DNA from: Kibdelosporangium persicum
GTDB taxonomy: Bacteria > Actinomycetota > Actinomycetes > Mycobacteriales > Pseudonocardiaceae
Assembly: GCF_013280595.1 (NCBI RefSeq)
Contig: NZ_JAAATY010000016.1
Coordinates: 124,001 to 188,000 of the forward strand
DNA: 64,000 bases
Direction: 5' to 3'
Part shown: positions 27,125 through 36,000 of the stretch, in pieces
How positions within the stretch are numbered: position 1 is the stretch's first letter
How the letters are laid out: every line of letters begins with the position of its first letter
The notes under the pieces: generated by a model
Seen by the model: the letters and a program-made list of their open reading frames with translations, nothing else
What the model was told of the DNA's origin: nothing
The model's database searches: none
Position numbers and translations under genes: made by a program

Positions 27125-27955
27125 ATGGCTCCCGCCGACGCCCCGATACCGCTCGGTTTCGACGTGGTCCGCCACGGTTACGACCGGGCGCAAGTGCAGC
27201 AGCACTTCACCAATCTGGAGTCGAACCTGCGGCGGATCACCGCCGACCGGGACAACACCCGTGCCCAGAACGCCGAGCTGAGCAGACAAATGGACGCGTT
27301 GCGGGCGGAACTGACCCAGTTGCGCGAACAGGTCAACGGCGCGACGCAGCCGCTCACGGCAGCCGATGAAGTGCACAAACAGCTGCGCGTAATGCTCGAT
27401 GTGACCCGCGCCGAGGCGCTGGAAATCACCGCGCGCGCCCAGGCCGCGGCCGAACAAACGTTCGCGAGCGCGCACCAGGCCTCGGCCGCCTTGCGCAGCC
27501 GCTACGAGTTCCTGCTCGCCGAACTCGAAGCCCAGCAGGCGCAGATGCAGTCGGAGCATAAAGCGGCACTGGACCAAGCACGAACACATCTGACAAAGAT
27601 GTCCTCGGAGGCGGAGGAACGCCGCAGCAAATTCGGCGAACAAGCCGACGCGCAGCACCGCCAGGTCGAACAGGAATTCGAATCCGCGATGGCGGCCCGC
27701 CGAGCGGCACTCGACCAGGAAATCGCCGAACGCCGGCTCAACAGCAAACGCGAAGCGGACAAACTCGTGGCGGACGCGACCGCCGAGGCGAATCGCCGGA
27801 CGACCGAGGCCCAGCAGAAGATCGACCAGTTGACCGGCCTGCGCCAGCGAGTGTCCGAGCGCCTGCGGGAGACGGGCCGGCTGCTCACCCAGAGCTCGAA
27901 CCTCCTGGAACCGCTGGACACGGAGGCGGACATCATCTCGGGCAAGTCGCAGTAG
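27125..27955 (+). CDS. DivIVA-like coiled-coil protein
   Basis: 276 residues. The N terminus GFDVVRHGYDRAQVQQHF matches the DivIVA-type membrane-binding motif (G(Y/F)D...V..F). Residues 25–70 and 95–255 are heptad-rich coiled coil (RRITADRDNTRAQNAEL; AAEAQQKID-type segments). Actinobacterial proteins of this build (Wag31, FilP/Scy-like) organise polar growth or cytoskeletal filaments. Here it is probably a polar scaffold in the FilP-type group. It is preceded by the ATPase/SCO5389 genes and followed by its own hairpin. Confidence 0.75.
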   Translation: MAPADAPIPLGFDVVRHGYDRAQVQQHFTNLESNLRRITADRDNTRAQNAELSRQMDALRAELTQLREQVNGATQPLTAADEVHKQLRVMLDVTRAEALEITARAQAAAEQTFASAHQASAALRSRYEFLLAELEAQQAQMQSEHKAALDQARTHLTKMSSEAEERRSKFGEQADAQHRQVEQEFESAMAARRAALDQEIAERRLNSKREADKLVADATAEANRRTTEAQQKIDQLTGLRQRVSERLRETGRLLTQSSNLLEPLDTEADIISGKSQ

Positions 27956-27968
27956 GCCATCCGGGTGG

Positions 27969-27999
27969 TTCCGGTGCGGACGTTCCGTTCGCACCGGAA
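27969..27999 (+). terminator. Hairpin after the DivIVA-like gene
   Basis: TTCCGGTGCG (27969–27978) and CGCACCGGAA (27990–27999) make a perfect 10-bp stem with an 11-nt loop, 14 nt past the stop. Confidence 0.65.
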
Positions 28000-28156
28000 G
28001 TTGTCCACAACCGGCCAGTAACCCCTTTGACCAGGCCTTATCGCCGGTAGACTGGGTCCGGGGTCGCCCCCGGGTTCGGGTGGGGGCTGGGCTGGCGGTG
28101 TTGATCAAGGGCCATGCGGGGTGTTGGGGTCGGCATGCCGGGGCCCGGTCAGCGTG

Positions 28157-28490
28157 CGGCTTCCCCGGCGACATGGCCATCAGCTTGAGCTGTCAGCGTG
28201 CGGCTTCCCCGGTGTCTCGGCTGTCGGCTTGAGCTGTCAGCGGCTTCCTCGGTGTCTCGGCTGTCGGCTTGAGCTGTCAGCGGCTTCCTCGGTGTCTCGG
28301 CTGTCGGCTTGAGCTGTCAGCGGCTTCCCCGGTGTCTCGGCTGTCAGCAAGCGTTTTCCTCCGTGCCCTGGCCGTTTCCTCGGAGCGATGGCTTGGCTGT
28401 CAGCGAGCGCGTTCCCCGGCGCCTTGACCGTCGGCGAGCGCCTGCCCGGCGCCATGGCTGTCAGCGAGCGTTCTCCTCGGCGTCCTGGCC
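28157..28490. repeat. Minisatellite: 40-bp tandem repeats with decayed flanks
   Basis: Three adjacent 40-bp units at 28201–28240, 28241–28280 and 28281–28320 differ by at most one base in the part compared (CGGCTTCCYCGGTGTCTCGG...GAGCTGTCAG). A partial fourth follows to 28346 and an earlier diverged unit lies at 28157–28200. Downstream to about 28490 the same GTCAGCG...TTCCYCGGCG pattern continues in degenerate form and enters the 3' end of the alpha/beta hydrolase gene. The 505-bp gap 27956–28460 contains only the terminator, this array and a weak promoter-like sequence. Confidence 0.9.
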
Positions 28491-29285
28491 GTCGGCGGCG
28501 ACGGCTGACGCCCGAGCGCAGGTCTCCAGAATCGTCCGAGCCACCAGCTCAGGCTCGTCGTGCATCGGCACGTGCCCGCACCGAGGCAGCGTGACGTGCC
28601 GAGCCTCCGGCAGCAGCTGGGCGGCGCGCCGTGCCTGGTTCGGCCACAGAATCCGGTCCCGCGTGCCCCACGCGATGGTCACCGGCACGCTCGGCGCCAC
28701 GCTCTGGAAGAAGTAGTCCCGCCCGGCCCGAGCCACCGAGTCGAACCCGGGCGCGGCGGCCATCGAAGCGAGATCGGCCAGCATGACCTCGAGAGGCACC
28801 CGCGACGGACGCCCGAACAGCAGACTCCCGCTGGCCAGCCGGAACGACTTGCGCGTCATCATCGCGGTCCGGGTCCGCTCAGGCAGCCGCCCGGTGGCCC
28901 GGATCATCGACAGCACCCGCAAAGCCCAGGCCCGGCCCCGGGCGGTCGCCCAGAATCCGGCCGGCGACAACGCCGTGACGGATGAGGCGTGCCCGGCGGA
29001 GGCGAGTTCCAACGCGAGCATTCCGCCCAGCGAGTTCCCGGCCAGGTGCGGCCGGGTTATCCCCATCGCCTTGAAGCTGTCCACAGCCGCATCCACAGCC
29101 GCGGCCACCGTGTACGGCTCGGGCAAAGCCGGGGAAAGCCCGAATCCAGGCAGGTCCACCGCGATCACGTCGTGCGACTCGGCCAGCCGGTCCAGCACCG
29201 GCTCCCAGGCCTGCCAACGGTGCCCGATGCCGTGCAGCAGCACCAGCGGACTGCCTGACCCGCGGCGTTCGTACGAAATGTTCAC
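28461..29285 (-). CDS. Alpha/beta-hydrolase
   Basis: 274 residues. The oxyanion motif LVLLHGIGHRW, nucleophile S85 in LAGNSLGGML, acid in WGTRDRILW and histidine in RCGHVPMHDEP give a complete catalytic triad of the esterase/lipase type. The start overlaps the stop of the EphD-like gene (ATGA), so the two form an operon. The last dozen codons (VAADGQDAEENAR) are encoded by the degenerate minisatellite, meaning the C terminus has been reshaped by the repeat. Substrate unknown; the partner suggests a lipid. Confidence 0.88.
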   Translation of the reverse strand: MNISYERRGSGSPLVLLHGIGHRWQAWEPVLDRLAESHDVIAVDLPGFGLSPALPEPYTVAAAVDAAVDSFKAMGITRPHLAGNSLGGMLALELASAGHASSVTALSPAGFWATARGRAWALRVLSMIRATGRLPERTRTAMMTRKSFRLASGSLLFGRPSRVPLEVMLADLASMAAAPGFDSVARAGRDYFFQSVAPSVPVTIAWGTRDRILWPNQARRAAQLLPEARHVTLPRCGHVPMHDEPELVARTILETCARASAVAADGQDAEENAR

Positions 29286-30967
29286 CTGTCCACCCCGATT
29301 CGTGCGAGGCGCCGGACGAGCCCCGGCGCGAACCGTGCAAGCAGAAGTCCGAGTTTCGCCTCGGGCGTCACCGGCACCACGGCACGGTTGGCCCGCACGG
29401 CGGCGACGATCGCCGAAGCGACACGGGAAGGCGGGAAGTTCCGCCGCCGGTACATCCGGGAAACGCGGTCCCGCAACGAGTCCTGGGTGGACGAGGCCAC
29501 GCCGACGAACGTCGCCGCCCGGGTGATGGGTGTGTCCACGAAGCCCGGGCAGATCGCCGAGACACCGATGCCGGACGGCTCCAGGTCCGCCCGGAGCGAT
29601 GCGGACAACGCCAGCACCGCGGCCTTGGTCGCGGAGTACGCGGGCAAGGCGCGCGAAGGCAGGTACGCGGCCGCGGAGGCCACGTTGACGATGTGCCCGC
29701 CTTCCCCGGCCTCGGCCATCAGCGACCCGAACACCTGGCAGCCGTGCACGACTCCGAGCAGGTTCACGTCGATGATCCGTGACCAGTCCTTCGCGGTCGT
29801 CGCCAGAAACAGCCCGGCGATGGCGATTCCGGCGTTGTTCACCACGATGTCGGGCACGCCGTGCTCCACGACTATCGCGTCGGCGAGCTGCCGCATCGCG
29901 CTCTCGTCCGTCACGTCCAGCTGGTAAGCGACGGCCGCGGGGCCGATCAGGTCCGCGGTCTGCTTGGCGGACGACAGATCGATGTCCGTGACGATCACAT
30001 CCGCGCCCTCACGGGCGAACGCGAGCGCCGTCTCGCGCCCGATTCCGCTGCCCGCGCCGGTGATCAGAACGAGGCGGTGCGCGAACGACGAAGGCGCGAG
30101 AGCCCGTTGCAGACCGCGGGTCACCGGCTCGCCCTCGATGTGCGAGACGAACTCCTCGACCATCCGCGCGATCACCGCCGGACGCTTCGAAGCGATCCAG
30201 TGGCCACCGAACACCTTGCGGCGCCAGAGGTTCGGCGCCCACCGCGATACGTCCTCAAGCAGCGACGGAGTGACGTAACGGTCGTGGACCGGCACGATCA
30301 TCTGGACCGGGACGTCGGTGCGCTGCTCGGAGGCGGCCTTCATCCGTGGGAAAATGTTGGCTCGGTACAGCTTCATCCCATCAATACCATCCGAAGTGGA
30401 CGGTACGGAGGTCAGACCTTCGGCACGGGCGATCATCTTGCCCACGCCGAGCCGCCACGCCAGCGCCGCGAGGAACGGCACGTGAAAAGCCAGGATGTAC
30501 CAGGAATGCAGCTGCTGCCAGACGACTTGGGCCAGGTTCCGGGGCGTCGGACGGGCCAGCCGTCGCCGCGTCCAGTAGGCGACGTGATCGAGGCAAGGCC
30601 CGGAAATCGTGGTGTACGAAGCGATCCGGGCGGTGCCGGACGTCACCGCGTACCAGGCTTGGATCGAGCCCCAGTCGTGCGCGACGACGTGCACGGGCCG
30701 CGTCGGGCTGACTTCGTCCATGACCGCGAACAGGTCCGAGACCAGGTGCGGGATCTGGTAGTCCGAGACGGCACGAGGCCGCGTGGAGGCTCCGGCACCA
30801 CGAACGTCGTAGGTGACGACGTGGAACTGCGAGGCGAGGCGCGCCGCGACACCGTCCCATGTCGTGTGGTCGTCGGGGTAGCCGTGGACCAGCAGGACAG
30901 TCGGATCGGCCGGGTCGCCCTGCTCGTAGACCGCAAGGGACACGTCACCCGATTCCACCGTTCGCAT
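29282..30967 (-). CDS. ephD: EphD-like fusion: epoxide-hydrolase-type alpha/beta hydrolase plus short-chain dehydrogenase
   Basis: 561 residues from the ATG at 30967, preceded by GGGAG; an upstream TTG at 30994 is less likely. The first half has VLLVHGYPDD and the nucleophile D98 in VVAHDWGS, the Asp-type nucleophile of epoxide hydrolases and dehalogenases. The second half is an SDR domain with the nucleotide loop TGAGSGIG (303–310), NNAG and the catalytic S431, Y444 and K448. M. tuberculosis EphD (Rv2214c) has exactly this fusion and acts in mycolic-acid metabolism. Pseudonocardiales lack mycolic acids, so the substrate here must be another lipid, if the host is correctly placed. Confidence 0.88.
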   Translation of the reverse strand: MRTVESGDVSLAVYEQGDPADPTVLLVHGYPDDHTTWDGVAARLASQFHVVTYDVRGAGASTRPRAVSDYQIPHLVSDLFAVMDEVSPTRPVHVVAHDWGSIQAWYAVTSGTARIASYTTISGPCLDHVAYWTRRRLARPTPRNLAQVVWQQLHSWYILAFHVPFLAALAWRLGVGKMIARAEGLTSVPSTSDGIDGMKLYRANIFPRMKAASEQRTDVPVQMIVPVHDRYVTPSLLEDVSRWAPNLWRRKVFGGHWIASKRPAVIARMVEEFVSHIEGEPVTRGLQRALAPSSFAHRLVLITGAGSGIGRETALAFAREGADVIVTDIDLSSAKQTADLIGPAAVAYQLDVTDESAMRQLADAIVVEHGVPDIVVNNAGIAIAGLFLATTAKDWSRIIDVNLLGVVHGCQVFGSLMAEAGEGGHIVNVASAAAYLPSRALPAYSATKAAVLALSASLRADLEPSGIGVSAICPGFVDTPITRAATFVGVASSTQDSLRDRVSRMYRRRNFPPSRVASAIVAAVRANRAVVPVTPEAKLGLLLARFAPGLVRRLARIGVDR

Positions 30968-31117
30968 GGCCGCTCCCGCCGTCGTCTCTGACAACGAGGA
31001 ACGTTACAACGGCCATTGACATCATCGCAATGACCAATCGGCGTTTTCGCAGGTCAAATGCGGTTACCGCAAGTAGGAAACACGCCACCGCAGCCGGAAC
31101 TGGTGGATGCTGATGCC

Positions 31118-31804
31118 ATGGCAACTCCTGACGCAGTCCCTGTCGATTACGACAGCAACCCGGACCGCTACCGCAGCGGAGCACGGTTGTCGAAGGCGTA
31201 CTCGCAGGCCGACCTCTATGCGCGGGTGGCATCGCGGCTGACCGGCGCGGACCTCGTGCTGGACGTCGGATGCGCCGAAGGCGTGCTGCGTGAGGCCATG
31301 CCGGACACGCGCTTGATCGGCCTCGACATGGCGATGACGTTCCTGCGCACACACCCGGCGCCGCGAGTCCGGGCCAGCGCGACGGCAATCCCGTTCCAGG
31401 ACAACACTTTTGACGGCGTCACCACCTTGAACATGCTGTACCACCTGGCAGATCCGACGCAGGCGCTGCGAGAAGCCAAGCGGGTCCTCAAACCCGGCGG
31501 GGTGCTGATCGCGTCGACGATCGCGCGCTCGGACTCGCCGGAGTTCGCCGCGTACCGGGAACGCCCACCGAGCACGTTCGACGCCGAGGAGGCGCCGGAG
31601 ATCGTCCGTGGCGTGTTCGACGAGGTCGAAGTGGACGCCTGGGACGCGCCGCTGGTCACGCTGCCCACCAAGGCGTCCGTTCGGGACTACCTGCTGGCCA
31701 GGCGAGTCGACGAAGAAGCCGCGGAACGCGCCGCGCGGGAGCTCGATGTGCCGCTCACCGTGACGAAGCGGGGCGCGTTGCTAGTCGCTCGCAAGCTTGT
31801 CTGA
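31118..31804 (+). CDS. Class I SAM-dependent methyltransferase
   Basis: 228 residues from the ATG at 31118 (MATPDAVPVDYDSNPDRYR). Motif I is VLDVGCAEGVL, followed by LIGLDMA for the acidic ribose-binding residue, and a UbiE/type-11 pattern with TTLNMLYHLADP. The substrate is unknown. There is no clear ribosome binding site, so leaderless expression is possible. Its 3' end overlaps the MerR gene by 24 nt, convergent. Confidence 0.85.
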   Translation: MATPDAVPVDYDSNPDRYRSGARLSKAYSQADLYARVASRLTGADLVLDVGCAEGVLREAMPDTRLIGLDMAMTFLRTHPAPRVRASATAIPFQDNTFDGVTTLNMLYHLADPTQALREAKRVLKPGGVLIASTIARSDSPEFAAYRERPPSTFDAEEAPEIVRGVFDEVEVDAWDAPLVTLPTKASVRDYLLARRVDEEAAERAARELDVPLTVTKRGALLVARKLV

Positions 31805-32530
31805 CTTGAGCAGGGCTTCGAGCCGGTCACCGAGCATGTCGGGGATGACGCGCGCGGTCGACCTGGCCACGGCCGCCGTCAGCGCGGAGATCACGACCGG
31901 CGGCAGGCGACGCAAAACGTCGGCGTAGTACGGAACCTCGTCGCCGCTGGGCAGCCAGTCCTCACCCTTGGGGTCGAGCACGTACCGCCGGACCAGCCCG
32001 ACCATCAGCCCGGCCACGTGATCGACCTCCCGCTGCAGCACGCCGGCCAGCTCGATCACCTCGTCCAGCGGGACACCGAGTTTGACCAGCTCGTATCCGG
32101 CTTCCAAGAGCCGCGGACTGGGTGCGACCAGTCCCGCACCCTGCCGTTGCAACAGCCCGAGCCGCAACGCCTGGCGGGTGTTGGCGATGGTCAGCTGGTT
32201 GCCGAACATCTTGCGCAGTTCGCGGACCGTGATCGGGGTCGGCAGTTCGGACGACCACGGCACACCCATGGCCTCTTCCAGGCCGAGCACGTCGGCGAGG
32301 CTACGGCCGGACTCCCACGCCGCCAGCATCTCGGCGATCTGCGCGAACGCGTAGCCGCGGCCGAGCATGTTGGTCACCAGCCGCAGCCGCGACAGGTGCG
32401 CGTCGGTGTAGATCGCCGTCCTGCCTCGGCGGATGGGCGGCGGGAGCAGGCCCCGATCCTGGTAGACCCGGATGTTGCGCACCGTCGCGCCGCTCACCCT
32501 GGCCAGGTCGTCGATCCGATACTCCGCCAC
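31781..32530 (-). CDS. MerR-family transcriptional regulator
   Basis: 249 residues. The winged helix-turn-helix is at residues 1–70 (YRIDDLARVSGATVRNIRVYQDRGLLPPP, then YTDAHLSRL), with a long C-terminal helical region (90–249) in place of a metal-binding tail; no cysteines for metal sensing are seen. The target is unknown. It is divergent from the small membrane protein gene, with starts about 20 nt apart, so both may be controlled from one site. Confidence 0.88.
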   Translation of the reverse strand: MAEYRIDDLARVSGATVRNIRVYQDRGLLPPPIRRGRTAIYTDAHLSRLRLVTNMLGRGYAFAQIAEMLAAWESGRSLADVLGLEEAMGVPWSSELPTPITVRELRKMFGNQLTIANTRQALRLGLLQRQGAGLVAPSPRLLEAGYELVKLGVPLDEVIELAGVLQREVDHVAGLMVGLVRRYVLDPKGEDWLPSGDEVPYYADVLRRLPPVVISALTAAVARSTARVIPDMLGDRLEALLKSDKLASD

Positions 32531-32549
32531 GCTGGCATGCTAGGTGGTC

Positions 32550-32951
32550 ATGCGGATGGTGATCGCGATAGTGGCCACCGTGGCGGGCGCTGCCGCGGTC
32601 GTGTACAGCACGTTCCTGCCGTGGTACCGCGACCGGCAGGGCAGGCAGATCCCGCTGAACGAACTGTGGAACGGGGTCACGCCGACCACGACCGACATGA
32701 TCAACTCGCTGTTCGTGCCGATCGTGCTGGCCGTCGCGTTGTGCTTGGCCGGCCTGGTGATCGGCAGACGCTGGACGATGGCGCTCGGCGCGTTCCTCGC
32801 GGTCGTGGTGTTCGCCGTGTTCCTGGGCCAGCAGATGCAGGTCGAAGCGCTCGCGTCGCAGTTCAGGCAGGGCTTCTGGAACACCGCGGGCGGTTGCGTG
32901 CTGCTGCTGGTCGGCGCGATCACCCGGCCCGCGCGGCACAGGAGCGGCTGA
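32550..32951 (+). CDS. Small four-helix membrane protein
   Basis: 133 residues from the ATG at 32550 (a GTG at 32544 is in frame). Four hydrophobic helices (IAIVATVAGAAAVVY; LFVPIVLAVALCLAGLVIG; MALGAFLAVVVFAVFLG; CVLLLVGAITRPA) with a short extracellular loop STFLPWYRDRQG after the first. The FLPWY motif is common in actinobacterial membrane proteins of unknown function. It is divergent from the MerR gene. Confidence 0.65.
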   Translation: MRMVIAIVATVAGAAAVVYSTFLPWYRDRQGRQIPLNELWNGVTPTTTDMINSLFVPIVLAVALCLAGLVIGRRWTMALGAFLAVVVFAVFLGQQMQVEALASQFRQGFWNTAGGCVLLLVGAITRPARHRSG

Positions 32952-33031
32952 TCGGCCCAACTTTGTGGACCCCCGTCGGCGTCTACGGAATGCTGGCGAT
33001 TTTCCGACACGACGTCTGAGGGGCGACCATA

Positions 33032-36000
33032 GTGCGCGGAACTGTCCATACGGCTGTCCTGGCCGTGCTCATCAGCGGACTCACCGGCTTACCGGCGGCC
33101 GCTGACCCTGCGAGAAACCCATCGGCGAGACCGGAGCCTGCCAGGACGGTCACGCTGATCACCGGCGACAAGGTGACCGTGACCCAGCGCGGCGACACCT
33201 GGGACGCACATGTGGAACCGGCGAAGCGGATCGGTGCGCCGCGTGGCTTCGTCAAGTCCGTGACGGCGGACGGGGTGACCGTCATCCCGTCGGACGCGGT
33301 GCCCTTGGTCGCGTCCGGCCGGCTCGACAAGGCCCTGTTCGACGTGACGGGCCTGATCAAACTCGGTTACGACGACGCTCACACGTCCGAAATCCCTCTG
33401 CTGGTGGAGTCGGGACCGAGTGTGAGCGCACTGGGCAAGGTCACCCGTGATCTGCCCGCGGTGAAGATGGCGGCGGTCTCGACGCCGAAGCAGCGGGCTA
33501 CCGACCTGTTCGAGACGGCCAAGGCGCACAGGATCTGGCTCAACGGCAAGGCATACCCGTCGCTGGACCAGAGCGTGCCGCAGGTCGGCGCACCAGCCGC
33601 GTGGCAGGCCGGGCACACCGGCGCGGGCGCGACAATCGCCGTGCTGGACACCGGATACGACCCCGGCCACCCGGATCTCGCCGGGATCGTCAAGGGCGAA
33701 AAGGACTTCACCGGCGAAGGCATCCAAGACCAGGTCGGACACGGCACGCACGTCGCCTCAACCGCAGCAGGCCGAGGCGGCAGATACACCGGTGTCGCCA
33801 AGGACGCGAACCTGCTGGTAGGCAAGGTCTGCGCCAACTACGGATGCCCGTTCGACGCCATCCTCGAAGGCATGCAGTGGGCGGCCGACAACGGCGCCAA
33901 GGTCGTCAACATGAGCCTCGGCGGCGGACCCGGCGACGGCACCGACCCGATCGAAACCGCCGTCAACCGCATCTCCGCGGAGAAAGGCACGCTGTTCGTC
34001 ATCGCCGCGGGCAACTACGGGCCGTCCCAGAAAGTCTCCTCACCCGCCGCCGCGGACGCCGCACTGGCCGTGGCCAGCGTCAACAAGCAAGACCAGGCAA
34101 GCCAATTCTCCTCCCCCGGCCCACGCGCCAACGACTTCGCAGTCAAGCCCGACATCGCCGCACCCGGCGAAGCCATCGTCGCCGCACGAGCCAAAGGCAC
34201 GTTGGACGACGAGGCCGTGGACGAGCACTATGCCCGGTTGACCGGCACATCCATGGCCACACCACACGTCGCGGGCGCGGCCGCCATCCTCGCCGCACAA
34301 CACCCGGACTGGAACGGCCAGCAGATCAAGGCCGCGCTGATGGGTGCCGCGAGTCCGGTCTCGGCGACGATCTACCAGCAAGGCGCGGGCAGGCTGGACG
34401 TCGGTCGCGCGGTCAGCCAGACCGTCGTCGCGAGCACGGGCAGCCTGAGCATGGGTTTCATCCAGTGGCCGCACCGCACGGACAAGATCACCAAGCCGGT
34501 GACGTACAAGAACTCCGGCGGCACACCGGTTTCGCTCACGCTCGAACTCCAGGACGCCGGTGTGTTCAGCACGGACGTCAAGGAGATCACCGTTCCGGCG
34601 CAAGGCGAGGCCACGGTGAACGTGACGTTCGACCCGGCGGCCGGACCGGTCGCCGAGTACAGCGGCCGTCTGGTCGCCAGGGGCGGCGGCACAGTCGTGC
34701 AGACCGCGATCGGCGCGACCAAGGAGCCGGAAAGCTACACGCTCACCCCGAAACTGACCGACCGGAACGGCGTCGAGCTCGGACCGGACGGCGCGGGCGC
34801 GGTGATCTGGAAGCGGATCGACGCCGACTTCTACGACATCGCGCCGAGCAACCGGCCAGTGCGCCTGCCCGCGGGGAAGTACGCGGTGTTCGGGCTGGTG
34901 CAGACGCTGACCGCGGGCCAGGTCCAGCCTTCGGTGACGATGGTCGGCGAGCCCGAGGTCGATCTGCGCCAGGACACGACCGTGGCGTTCGACGCCCGGC
35001 AAGGTGTCCGGGTCGACGTGCGGGTCGAGGAGCCAGAGGCTCGCCGGGCCGCCGGTGTCACCGCGATCGTGGTCCACGGCTTCGACGGGCGAGGGGTCGG
35101 CTTCTCCAGCGACGTGACCGACGAAACCTATGCCGTGCCGACAAAGGGCAGTTTCCAGCACTTCGACTACTACAACCGCCAGCAGCTGGGACGGCCGTCG
35201 GTCAGGCTCGCGGCCGGCAAGCCGGAATCCTTCGACATCCCGGTGGAGTGGGCACCGTCGTCGCCGATGACCAACGGTCACAAGGAATTCGCCGCTGTCG
35301 ACGTCGGGCACGCCACGCCGGAGGAGATCGCGACACGTGATCTGAAAGGCAAACTCGCCGTGTTCACGCTCGGCAGGACCGACGCCAGGGAGTACGACGC
35401 CCGTGTCAAGGCAGTCGCCGACGCCGGCGCGGCGGCGGCGCTGTTCTACTTCTCCGAAACCATGTCGATCGCTGTGCGGGAGAAGGCTCCAGTACCCGTG
35501 GTGTACACGATGGACCCGGCGGGTCAGCGGCTGGCCAAGCTCGGCAACGCCACCGTCACCCTGACCGGGCTGCCCGCGAGTCCGTACCGCTACGAACTCG
35601 CATTCCCGCACCACGGCGGCATTCCCGGCAATCTCACCTATCAGCCGCGAAGCAAGGACCTGGCCACGGTCAAGGCGAAGTACCACGCACAGACCGACGG
35701 CGTCGCCTACATCGACTACCGGACACGGTCGGGCAACCTTCAGATGGGCAGTGGCCTGTGGTCGACGGTCGTCCCGTTGCCGCTTGAACGGACCGAGTAC
35801 TACTCGCCGGTGACGTGGCAGAATTCGTTCCGCACCGCGCCGAACCGCGACAGCGGGCCGGAACAGGGGTACATCAACGATGAACGGACCTACCGCGCGG
35901 GTGAGCAGACCACGTCCGAGTGGGGCAAGGCCGTGATCGGGCCTGGCCTCGCGGTGTCCAACGAGCCGTACACCGGCCAGCCGCACCTGGCCTTCCGCGA

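Noticed and set aside
28157-28346. CRISPR array or repeat protein gene
   Set aside because: Tandem 40-mers without unique spacers; open frames through them lack start signals and domain structure.
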